From Actinomycetota bacterium (GTDB lineage Bacteria; Actinomycetota; Thermoleophilia; Gaiellales; Gaiellaceae): a DNA stretch of 8,566 nt. The notes under the pieces are model-generated. The model had not been told where the DNA came from. It saw only the letters and a program-made list of their open reading frames with translations, and did no database searches. The DNA is taken from NCBI GenBank assembly GCA_005883235.1, contig VAYE01000039.1:1-8566 (forward strand), written 5' to 3'. Numbering within the stretch: position 1 is the first letter of the stretch; each line of letters starts with the position of its first letter. The position numbers were made by a program, and so were the translations under genes. Below, piece by piece: positions 1 to 6,820 of this stretch.

Positions 1-1268
1 AACGGCTTCATGACGCCCGGAGAGATGCCGGCGGCCGCGAGCGCCTGCCGGCCGGCAATCGCGTCACCCTTGCCGGGGAAGTCCTTCGCCTGCGCCTCGC
101 TGGGGTTCATCTGTAGGCCGTAGAAGATGAGGACGCCGACGATCGCGGCGCCGACCGCGGCGACCGGAATCGGACGCCGGATCACGAGATTCGCCCAGCG
201 CCCCCAGAAGCCGTGCTCGGGATCCGGCGCCTCGACGATCCGCTTCGGCATGACGCGCAGGCGGTTGATCCGATGCCCGAGCAGCGAGAGGAGCGCCGGC
301 AGGAGCGTGATCGCGGCCACCACCGACACGGCCGGGATGAGCATGCCGCCGATCCCGATCGAGCGGATGAACGGCAGCGGCAGGAAGATCATGCTCAGCA
401 GGCCGACGGCGACCGTCGAGCCCGAGACGATCACCGACCGCCCCGCGTGGCGCATGGTCTCGACGAGGGCGGTCTCGACGTCCTCGCCGTGGCTGAGCTC
501 CTCGCGGAAGCGGAAGATCATCAGCAACGCGTAGTCGATCGCGACGCCGAGGCCGACCAGCGCGATCAGGAACTGGACGATGATCGAGACGTTCGTCAGG
601 TAGGTCAGCAGCCAGACGAGCGTGAACGTGTTGAGGATCGAGGAGATCGCGACCGCGAGCGGGATCGCGATCGCGGGAACCGTGCCGAAGACGAAGAGCA
701 GGATGATCAGTGCGCCGGCGCCGCCGATCATCGCCTCCGTCAGGACGCTCGGGCCGTTCCCACCACCGCTCGAGGCGGCCTGAAGCGGGTCGCGCCCCGT
801 GAGGTTGACGGTCACCCCGGCCGGCGTGGCCGCCCGCAACGCGGCGCGCGTCTCCTTCTCGTGCGAGTTGGAGTTGAAGCCAGGCGTTCCCGTCGGATAG
901 ATCTCGGCGAAGGTCGTGTGGCGGTCGCGCGAGACGTACGCGGAGCTCCCCGTGGAGAAGTAGGAGCTGACCCGTGAGCCCTTATTCGTCGCCTGAGCCT
1001 TGCGGATCGCCGCCGCGATGCCGCGCTGCTTCGTGACGTCTCCGTTCGTGTGGAAGACGGCGACGAGCGGCGCCTGCTCGCCGGTGCCGAACCGGTGGAG
1101 CGTCTTCTGGTTCGTCTCGTACGCCGAGTAGCCGGGGATCGAGAACGACTCGAACCAGCGCTTCGAGACCTGCTTGGCGGCGAACGCGCCGAAGAGGGTC
1201 AGGACGACCCACGCGCCGAGCACGAGCAGGCGGTGGCGATGGACCAGGCGGGCGAGAGTTCCGAGCAT
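1..1268 (-). CDS. MMPL/RND-family transporter, N-terminal part (cut by left window edge)
   Basis: Reading the minus strand from ATG at 1268 gives an open frame of 422 codons that leaves the window without a stop, so only the N-terminal half or so is present. It starts MLGTLARLVHRHRLLVLGAW, the usual MMPL opening with a first membrane helix at about residues 13-32. An extracytoplasmic domain of roughly 120 residues follows, then a cluster of hydrophobic helices. The MMPL/RND signature G-x-x-x-D-Y lies in GVAIDY (G241, D245, Y246); in the family the Asp-Tyr pair serves proton relay. Further helices include GLLSMIFLPLPF and AAITLLPALLSLLG, and a new extracytoplasmic stretch begins near the edge. 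The family exports lipids, drugs or other hydrophobic compounds by proton antiport; the substrate cannot be told here. It lies 48 bases downstream of the permease stop and may be co-transcribed. No clear Shine-Dalgarno is visible before 1268; the start is chosen by fit to the family N-terminus. Confidence 0.9.
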   Translation of the reverse strand, partial: MLGTLARLVHRHRLLVLGAWVVLTLFGAFAAKQVSKRWFESFSIPGYSAYETNQKTLHRFGTGEQAPLVAVFHTNGDVTKQRGIAAAIRKAQATNKGSRVSSYFSTGSSAYVSRDRHTTFAEIYPTGTPGFNSNSHEKETRAALRAATPAGVTVNLTGRDPLQAASSGGGNGPSVLTEAMIGGAGALIILLFVFGTVPAIAIPLAVAISSILNTFTLVWLLTYLTNVSIIVQFLIALVGLGVAIDYALLMIFRFREELSHGEDVETALVETMRHAGRSVIVSGSTVAVGLLSMIFLPLPFIRSIGIGGMLIPAVSVVAAITLLPALLSLLGHRINRLRVMPKRIVEAPDPEHGFWGRWANLVIRRPIPVAAVGAAIVGVLIFYGLQMNPSEAQAKDFPGKGDAIAGRQALAAAGISPGVMKP

Positions 1269-1316
1269 GGAAAGGCCGAACGTGGCGCTGCGACGATTTG
1301 TTCCCCGACCGAGAGG

Positions 1317-2912
1317 TTACGTGGTCGTCGCGGCTCCTCCGGTCGCCGGCGCGCCGCCGTACTGAGCCTCGATGCGCTCGAGCTCCTCCTCGGAGCCCTG
1401 CCGGATCGGCCCCTTGAACCAGCGGTTCGCCGAGAGTAGCCACCAGCCGCCGAAGAGGAGAAGCGCCCCGCCGACCGTGATCGGCGTGTAGTTGAGGAAG
1501 TTCCAGTTGAAGCCCTTGTTCCACGGGATCCCGACGTACGCGAACGGCAGCAGGAAGACGAGCGAGATGAAGAAGATCCAGACGATCGCGACCGTGTCGA
1601 TCCACTTGTAGTGCCGGCCCAGGTGCCACGCGCCGCGCTCGAACCGCTCGCCTGCGCGGAGCCGCAGGATGATCGGCAGGACGAACGCGATGTAGAGCCC
1701 GATCACGGCCACCGACGTCGAGACGACGTAGCCCGTGTAGCCCCAGAAGAGCGTCGGGACCTCGAGCAGGAAGGAGAGCACGCAGATCGCCCAGACCGTG
1801 TACAGGGGCACGCGGTCGCGCTTCGAGATCCTGCGCCAGAGCTGATGGCCCGGCACGGCCCGGTCGCGGGAGAACGCGAACATCATCCGCGAGGCGGACG
1901 TCACCGACGCGATCGTGCAGAAGCACTGCGCGATCGCCGCGATGAAGAGCAGGAACTCGGCCCACTTCCTCCCCATCGAGGTCTGCCAGATGTACTGGAC
2001 GACGAAGAGGCCGGCCGCCGCCGCGCCCTTGTCGTTCGGGACGACGAACGTCACGGCCACGAGCAGGAGAAAGCCGAAGATGACCGAGACGACGACCGAC
2101 ATCACGATCCCCCAGGCGGCGCCCATCGAGGCCTGACGCGTCTCCTCGCTCATGTGCGCGGAGGCGTCGTAGCCCGTGATCGTGTACTGCGCCATCAGGA
2201 GGCCGGTGAGGAAGACGTAGATGAAGACGCCGTGCGTCCAGCTCGAGCCGCTGAAGCCGCTGTTGTTGAGCGTCTGGCCGAAGACGTAGCCGATCGAGCG
2301 GTGATGGTCGGGCACGACGATCAGGATCCCGACGATCACGAGCACGCCGACCATGTGCCACCACGCCGAGAAGCTGTTCAGCGCCGCCGTGATCGGGACC
2401 TTGAACATGTTGATCAGCCCGGCGCCGAGCATGATCACCCCGTAGAGGAAGAAGATCCAGCCGAACGAGTTCGGGTAGCCCCAGAGCAGGTTCAGGAGCG
2501 CGGTCGAGAAGAAGGCACAGCCGTAGCCGATCGAGGCCGTGACCGCGATCTGGCCGACGAGGTTGAACCAGCCCGTGAACCAGCCCCAGCTCGGATTGCC
2601 GAGCTTCGAGGACCAGTAGTAGAGGCCGCCGGCAGTCGGGTAGGTCGAGGCGATCTCGCCCAGGGCGAGCGCCACGACGACGCAGAAGAGGCCCACGATC
2701 AGCCAACCCCACGTGATCGCGACCGGGCCGCCCTGGTTGAACGCGATCGCGTACGAGGTCAGGCAGCCGGCGAGGATCGAGATGATCGTGAACGAGATCG
2801 CGAAGTTCGAGAACCCGCCCATCGAGCGGAAGAGCTCCTGGGCGTAGCCGAGCTTGTGCAGGGTCCGCTGGTCGTCGTCGAGGTAGTCAGGCCGCTCCGC
2901 AGTGGTGCTCAT
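1317..2912 (-). CDS. APC-superfamily amino acid/amine permease (amino acid/choline transporter type)
   Basis: This complete 531-residue integral membrane protein has about twelve hydrophobic segments. Signatures typical of the amino-acid/choline transporter branch of the APC superfamily (relatives of yeast UGA4 and HNM1) are visible: LGYAQELFR at 21-29 before helix 1, GGP at 61-63 in the helix 1-2 region, EIASTYPTAGGLYYW at 86-100, and GYDASAHMSEET at 247-258. Members import GABA, polyamines, choline, ethanolamine or amino acids. Divergent placement beside a gamma-glutamyl-amine ligase operon suggests it brings in the amine that the operon degrades; that is inference from context. The ATG at 2912 is preceded by AAGGGAGG (minus strand, plus positions 2917-2924), which supports this start. 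The stop is TAA at 1317-1319. The frame is intact, unlike several genes in the neighbouring operon. Confidence 0.92.
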   Translation of the reverse strand: MSTTAERPDYLDDDQRTLHKLGYAQELFRSMGGFSNFAISFTIISILAGCLTSYAIAFNQGGPVAITWGWLIVGLFCVVVALALGEIASTYPTAGGLYYWSSKLGNPSWGWFTGWFNLVGQIAVTASIGYGCAFFSTALLNLLWGYPNSFGWIFFLYGVIMLGAGLINMFKVPITAALNSFSAWWHMVGVLVIVGILIVVPDHHRSIGYVFGQTLNNSGFSGSSWTHGVFIYVFLTGLLMAQYTITGYDASAHMSEETRQASMGAAWGIVMSVVVSVIFGFLLLVAVTFVVPNDKGAAAAGLFVVQYIWQTSMGRKWAEFLLFIAAIAQCFCTIASVTSASRMMFAFSRDRAVPGHQLWRRISKRDRVPLYTVWAICVLSFLLEVPTLFWGYTGYVVSTSVAVIGLYIAFVLPIILRLRAGERFERGAWHLGRHYKWIDTVAIVWIFFISLVFLLPFAYVGIPWNKGFNWNFLNYTPITVGGALLLFGGWWLLSANRWFKGPIRQGSEEELERIEAQYGGAPATGGAATTT

Positions 2913-2916
2913 CCAC

Positions 2917-2924
2917 CCTCCCTT
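2917..2924 (-). promoter_or_regulatory. Shine-Dalgarno of the permease gene
   Basis: The minus strand reads AAGGGAGG four bases before the ATG at 2912. The spacing is slightly short but the match is strong, and it fixes the permease start. Confidence 0.6.
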
Positions 2925-2944
2925 GTCCCACCCCTAGGTGTGCG

Positions 2945-2975
2945 CATTTACTCGCGCCGGCGAAGGGCGTGTCAA
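2945..2975 (-). promoter_or_regulatory. Candidate sigma70-type promoter for the permease, in the divergent spacer
   Basis: On the minus strand a perfect TTGACA (plus 2970-2975) is followed after 19 bases by TAAATG (plus 2945-2950), a weak -10 with three of six matches, in the most A/T-rich patch of the spacer. A start of transcription near 2938 would give a leader of about 25 bases carrying the Shine-Dalgarno. An 8-base perfect palindrome, CGCCGGCG (2955-2962), sits between the two hexamers. It could be an operator, but such palindromes are common by chance in G+C-rich DNA. I found no convincing promoter pair for the plus-strand operon in the same spacer. Confidence 0.4.
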
Positions 2976-2989
2976 GAGCGGGGCATTTC

Positions 2990-2996
2990 GGAGAGG
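2990..2996 (+). promoter_or_regulatory. Shine-Dalgarno deciding the GTG start at 3005
   Basis: GGAGAGG lies eight bases before GTG at 3005. The longer in-frame possibility, GTG at 2969, has only a GAAGGG with one base of spacing, and its extra twelve residues are not family-like, so 3005 is preferred. Confidence 0.6.
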
Positions 2997-3004
2997 ATTG
3001 CCCG

Positions 3005-4238
3005 GTGCTGAGCCTCGAGGAGCTGCGGGCCGACGTCGAGCGCGGCGCGGTCGACACGATCGTCGTCGCGTTCACCGACATGCAGGGGCGGCTGCTCGGC
3101 AAGCGGCTGCACGCCGAGTACTTCCTGGAGGACGGTGTCGCGGAGCACGGAGTCGAGGGCTGCAACTACCTGCTTGCGCTCGAGATGGAGATGGACCCGG
3201 TAGCCGGCTACGAGCTTGCGAGCTGGGAGCGGGGCTACGGAGACTTCGTCCTCGCCCCCGACCTGCGGACGCTCCGCCGGATCCCGTGGCTCGAGGCGAC
3301 GGCGCTCGTCTTGTGCGACGTCGCGTGGCACGACGGCTCGCCGGTCGCGCCGTCGCCGCGACAGGTCCTGCGGCGGCAGCTGGAGCGTGCGGAGGCGCTC
3401 GGGTTGACGCCGATGTTCGGCTCCGAGCTCGAGTTCTTCCTCCTGAAGGAGACCTATGCCGAGGCGCACGCGAAGCACTACCGCGACCTGACCCCGTCGG
3501 TCCCGTACATCCTCGACTACCACATCCTCGCCACGACCTACGACGAGCCGTTCCTGCGGCAGCTGCGGAACGGGATGCACGCGGCGGGCATCCGCGTCGA
3601 GACGTCGAAAGGCGAGGCCTGGCCGGGTCAGCAGGAGGTGAACTTCCGCTTCGCCGACGCGCTGACGATGGCGGACAACCACGTGATCTACAAGAACGGC
3701 GCCAAGGAGATCGCGCACCTGAACGGCTGCTCGATCACCTTCATGGCGAAGCCCGACCACACGTGGATCGGCAACTCGTGCCACATCCACTCGAGCCTGT
3801 GGCGCGACGGGGAGTCCGTGTTCGCGACCGACCGGACGGTGTTCGCGCGCTGGCTCGCCGTGGGGGCACGACAACCGCACGTGCGGCTTCCGGGTCGTGG
3901 GACGCGGCCCGGCTCTGCGGGCCGAGACGCGGATTCCCGGCGGCGACGTGAATCCGTACCTGGCGTTCGCGGCACTGCTGGTGGCCGGGTTGCACGGGAT
4001 CGAGCAGGAGCTCGAGCTGCCGCCGCCCTTGGAGGGAAACGCCTACGTGTCGGACGCCGAGCGGTTCCCCGGGACCCTGCGGGAGGCGGTTCAGGCGTTG
4101 GAGACGGGGTCGGTGGCGCGGGCTGCTTTGGGCGACGAGGTCGTCGATCACTACCTGAACTACGCCCGGACAGAGCAGCGTCTGTTCGACCAGGTCGTGA
4201 CGGGTTACGAGCGCGAGCGCATGTTCGAGCGTGGCTAG
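3005..4238 (+). pseudogene. Glutamine synthetase-like gamma-glutamyl-amine ligase, broken by an internal out-of-frame deletion
   Basis: The gene is read in two frames. Frame one runs from GTG 3005 to about 3859 (285 codons). It shows TDMQGRLLGKR (24-34) of the beta-grasp domain, then metal- and substrate-site motifs of the catalytic domain: SELEFF (E141, E143), KGEAWPGQQE (E204, E211) and CHIHSSLW (H260, H262). Frame two runs from 3861 to the TAG at 4236-4238 (125 codons) and resumes with WGHDNRTCGFRVVG, then RIPGGDVNPYLAFAA. Between FARWLA and WGHDNR the family normally has about 34 residues including NSYKR and the flap (PGSxAPT). Here one base remains, so roughly 101 bases are missing. The joined length of about 410 residues against about 445 expected agrees. 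The intact enzyme would join glutamate to an amine with ATP (PuuA/GlnA3/GlnA4 type, not housekeeping GlnA). As written, frame one reads on to a stop at 4249 and cannot make an active enzyme. The hydrolase start overlaps its 3' end. Confidence 0.85.
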
Positions 4239-5295
4239 CCGGCCGCTGATCGGGGTCACGACCTACGTCGAGGAGGCGAGCTGGGGGCACTGGCGGCTGC
4301 CGGCGGCGCTGATTCCGCTCGCGTACGTTCGTTCGGTGGAGGACGCGGGCGGAAGGGCGCTCCTCGTTCCCCCGGCCGCGGACGCCGTGGAGGAAACGCT
4401 GGACGCGCTCGACGGCCTCGTCCTCTCCGGCGGCAACGACGTCGACCCGGCGACGTACGGCGCCGACGCGCACGGGACGACGAGCGGCGTCCGTCCAGAA
4501 CGTGACCGCGCCGAGCTCTCTCTGCTGGAAGGCGCTCTGTCGCGGGACATGCCGGTTCTGGCCGTGTGCCGCGGCTCGCAGCTCCTGAACGTCGCCCGCG
4601 GCGGCGACCTCGTGCAGCACCTGCCGGAGGTCGTCGGCGACGAGAAGCACCGCGAGGTGCCCGGCGTGTTCTCCGACCACGGCGTGCGGGTCGATCCCGA
4701 GAGCCGGCTCGGCGCGCTCGTCGGAGATCGCGCGCCGGTCAAGTCGCACCATCACCAGGGCTTCGGGCGCGTCGGCGAGGGGTTGCGGGAGACAGCGTGG
4801 GCGGAGGACGGCACGCTCGAGGCGATCGAGGATCCGTCGAAGCGCTTCGCGTTGGGCGTCCTCTGGCACCCGGAGGAAGCGAAGGACGACGCCCTGTTCC
4901 AGAAGCTCGTCGCGGAAGCTTCCGCGTACCGCGCCTGCGGGAGCGCCGCCCGAGGCTACGGTCAGGCATGGCCCGCGAGCAGCGCTCTTCGACCCGGGCG
5001 CGGTCTATCACCTGACGTCGCGCGGGAACGACCGCCGAACGATCTACCGAGACGATCTCGACCGCGGCGCCTTCCTTGCTCGGCTCGGCGCCGTCGCCTT
5101 GAAGCACCGGTGGATCGCCCTCGCCTACTGTCTCATGACCAATCACTACCACCTCGTGATCTCCGCACCGCACGGCGGCATCTCTGGCGGGATGCAGGCC
5201 TTGAACGGCGGTTACTCGAGGCGAACGAACGGCCGCTACGGCCGCACGGGACACCTCTTCCAGAATCGGTTCCTCGCGACGCCGATCTCACGTGA
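4231..5295 (+). CDS. Gamma-glutamyl-amine/GABA hydrolase (PuuD-like, peptidase C26), with aberrant C-terminal read-through
   Basis: GTG 4231 overlaps the ligase stop by eight bases, which indicates translational coupling. The class-I glutamine-amidotransferase fold is clear. It opens RPLIGVTTY; GLVLSGGNDVDP precedes the nucleophile elbow LAVCRGSQ with Cys113; HHHQGF follows; and LGVLWHPEE carries His213 and Glu215 of the triad. The family hydrolyses gamma-glutamyl-GABA or related amides to glutamate plus the free amine acid, the last step of a gamma-glutamylation route. The recognisable domain ends near residue 234 (SAYR, about base 4932), the normal length for PuuD-like proteins. The frame then continues for 120 residues of arginine/proline-rich sequence that is only the out-of-frame reading of the transposase downstream, stopping at 5293-5295. 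The true stop therefore seems lost by an indel or deletion between about 4932 and 4968. The catalytic domain itself is complete. Confidence 0.85.
   Translation: MASRPLIGVTTYVEEASWGHWRLPAALIPLAYVRSVEDAGGRALLVPPAADAVEETLDALDGLVLSGGNDVDPATYGADAHGTTSGVRPERDRAELSLLEGALSRDMPVLAVCRGSQLLNVARGGDLVQHLPEVVGDEKHREVPGVFSDHGVRVDPESRLGALVGDRAPVKSHHHQGFGRVGEGLRETAWAEDGTLEAIEDPSKRFALGVLWHPEEAKDDALFQKLVAEASAYRACGSAARGYGQAWPASSALRPGRGLSPDVARERPPNDLPRRSRPRRLPCSARRRRLEAPVDRPRLLSHDQSLPPRDLRTARRHLWRDAGLERRLLEANERPLRPHGTPLPESVPRDADLT
4957..4970 (+). promoter_or_regulatory. Candidate leaderless promoter/start of the transposase gene
   Basis: TACGGT (4957-4962) fits the TAnnnT form of a -10 box and is followed after five bases by ATG at 4968. 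Transcription would begin at or next to the A of the ATG, the arrangement of leaderless genes common in actinobacteria. No -35 is evident. This is a spacing argument only. Confidence 0.35.
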
Positions 5296-5566
5296 CGCGC
5301 ATCTCCTCGAGGCAGTCCGCTACGTCGTCCTGAACCCGGTTCGGGCGAAGATCTGCGCTCGGCCCCGGGACTGGCCATGGAGCAGCTACGGGGCTTGCGC
5401 CGGCCTTCGGCTCGCGCCGCGCTTCCTTGCCGTCGACGAGGTGCTTGGGCTCTTCGGGACACGACCGGCGGAGGCGCGGCGCGCCTATGCCGTCTTCGTC
5501 TCCGCCGGGCATGTCCCGGAGTCAGACCAAGGTGTCGAAACGCACCACGCCGAACGCGCGCCCTGA
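4968..5566 (+). CDS. REP-associated tyrosine transposase (RAYT, Y1_Tnp/IS200-like), 5' end out of frame
   Basis: From 4982 to the TGA at 5564-5566 one frame of 194 codons gives a typical RAYT. It has FDPGAVYHLTSRGNDRR near the N-terminus, then CLMTNHYHLV with the HUH metal-binding pair (H-Y-H at 5144-5152), then GRTGHLFQNRF. RYVVLNPVRA follows, whose tyrosine I take as the likely nucleophile, then WPWSSYGA and a C-terminal LGLFG region. RAYTs are single-copy, usually domesticated relatives of IS200 transposases that act on REP palindromes. This frame has no ATG, GTG or TTG before TTG 5099, which would cut off the N-terminal motif. The natural start, ATG 4968 (MARE-), is in another frame that stops at 5013. 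A loss of one base (or four) near 4980 would explain it. The gene sits inside the amine operon with 34 bases to the next start. I found no flanking terminal repeats or obvious REP hairpins. Confidence 0.85.
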
Positions 5567-5600
5567 TCGGGAGCGGGAGCGGTGGTGTTGAATCCCCAGC

Positions 5601-6820
5601 GTGGCGCTACGCGTCGTGAACCCCGCGACCGAGGAGACCATCGCCGAGCTCGAGCCGGCCGGCGTCGCCGAGACCGACGCGGCTGTCGCGCGCGCACGAG
5701 CCGCCTTCCCCGCCTGGCGCGCGGTCGCGCCGGCCGACCGGGCTCGGCTGCTCCGCCGGCTCGCAGCGCTCGTCGAGACGCACGCCGATGAGCTCGCGCT
5801 GCTCGAGACACGGAACGTCGGCAAGCCGATCTCCGACTCCCGCGGCGAGGTCGGCATGGTCGCCGACGTCTTCCACTTCTACGCGGGCGCCGTCGACAAG
5901 CACTACGGCGAGACGATCCCCGTCGCAGGAGGCGTCGACATGACGTTCCGGGAGCCGCTCGGCGTCGTCGGCCTGATCGTGCCCTGGAACTTCCCCATCG
6001 CGATCTCCTCGTGGAAGCTCGGCCCCGCGCTCGCATGCGGCAACACGGTCGTCCTCAAGCCCGCCGAGCTGACCCCGCTGACCGCGCTCCGCCTCGCCGA
6101 GCTCCCGCTCGAGGCCGGCCTCCCCGAGGGCGTGCTGAACGTCGTCGCGGGCCCCGGCAGTGTCGTCGGCCGCCGGCTCGTCGAGCACCCCGACGTAGCG
6201 AAGATCGGCTTCACGGGCTCGACCGAGGTCGGCCGGTCGGTGATGGAGGGCGCCGCGGGGACGATCAAGCGCGTCACCCTCGAGCTCGGCGGCAAGTCGG
6301 CCAATTCCTCGAGCTCCTCACCGACGCGACGCGGGCCGTCCGCCTCGGCGACCCCGAAAGCCCGGACACCGAGATGGGACCGCTGATCTCCGCCGACCAC
6401 CGCGATCGCGTCGCGTCCTTCGTCGACGGCGACGTCGCCTTCCGCGGCGAGACGCCGAGCGGGCCCGGCTTCTGGTTCCCGTGCACGCTCGTCGAGGCGA
6501 CGAACGAGGACCGGGTCGCGCAGGAGGAGGTCTTCGGGCCGGTCGCCACGGTGATTCCCTTCTTCGACGAGGAGGAGGCGGTCCGGCTCGCGAACGACAC
6601 GCCCTACGGCCTCTCCGGCTCGATCTGGACGGAGAACGGCGCCCGCGCGCTCCGCGTAGCCCGCGGGATCGAGGCCGGCGTGCTGTCGATCAACGCGAAC
6701 ACGTCGGTCCGAGTCCAGACCCCCTTTGGCGGCTTCAAGCAGTCGGGCTTCGGCCGCGAGCTCGGCATGCACGCCCTCGAGGGCTACTCCGAGGTCAAGA
6801 ACGTGTTCGTGGCGACGTGA
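5601..6820 (+). pseudogene. NAD(P)-dependent aldehyde dehydrogenase, broken by an internal out-of-frame deletion
   Basis: Frame one, from GTG 5601 (VALRVVNPATEE), has the family order. GVVGLIVPWNFPI and KPAELTPLTAL mark the cofactor site, GFTGSTEVGR the glycine motif, and LELGGKSAN the general-base Glu228 (6282-6284). After SAN (about 6305) the frame becomes nonsense and stops at 6386. From 6305 another frame resumes with FLELLTDATRAVRLGDP and continues through EEVFGPVA and PFGGFKQSGFGRE to the TGA at 6818-6820. About 42 residues are missing between the halves, including the Cys nucleophile (GQxC region), so an estimated 126-127 bases are gone. Joined, the halves give about 405 residues against about 450 expected. 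The intact enzyme would oxidise the gamma-glutamylated aldehyde (PuuC-like role, from context). The sequence as given cannot encode an active dehydrogenase. The start has no clear Shine-Dalgarno and is chosen because VNPATEE is the usual N-terminal motif. Confidence 0.88.

Noticed and set aside
213..977. A 254-codon plus-strand open frame opposite the MMPL gene
   Set aside because: It is an antisense shadow with low-complexity charged sequence; the MMPL frame on the minus strand shows true family motifs.
982..2712. A long minus-strand open frame of 576 codons
   Set aside because: It overlaps the permease and the MMPL gene in another frame and is a run of Arg, Gly, Leu and Asp without any domain. 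It is a G+C-rich shadow of the permease.
2969..3005. Longer ligase start at GTG 2969
   Set aside because: Its Shine-Dalgarno spacing is too short, and a better site lies eight bases before GTG 3005.
1611..3011. A 466-codon plus-strand open frame opposite the permease
   Set aside because: It has extremely Arg/Asp/Glu/His-rich composition typical of the antisense reading of membrane-protein codons, with no motif. The permease on the other strand accounts for the conservation.
3855..3865. Programmed ribosomal frameshifting as the explanation for the two-frame ligase
   Set aside because: A block of conserved residues is missing as well as the frame, and there is no slippery run at the junction; a frameshift alone could not restore the enzyme. 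The same holds for the aldehyde dehydrogenase at 6305.
3688..4869. A 393-codon minus-strand open frame opposite the ligase and hydrolase
   Set aside because: It has no recognisable domain, and the plus strand holds catalytic motifs throughout.
5590..5625. Imperfect palindrome GCGTGGCGCTACGC near the aldehyde dehydrogenase start, considered as a REP element for the transposase
   Set aside because: It needs a G-T pair and has no loop, it lies inside coding sequence, and no second copy was seen by the transposase.
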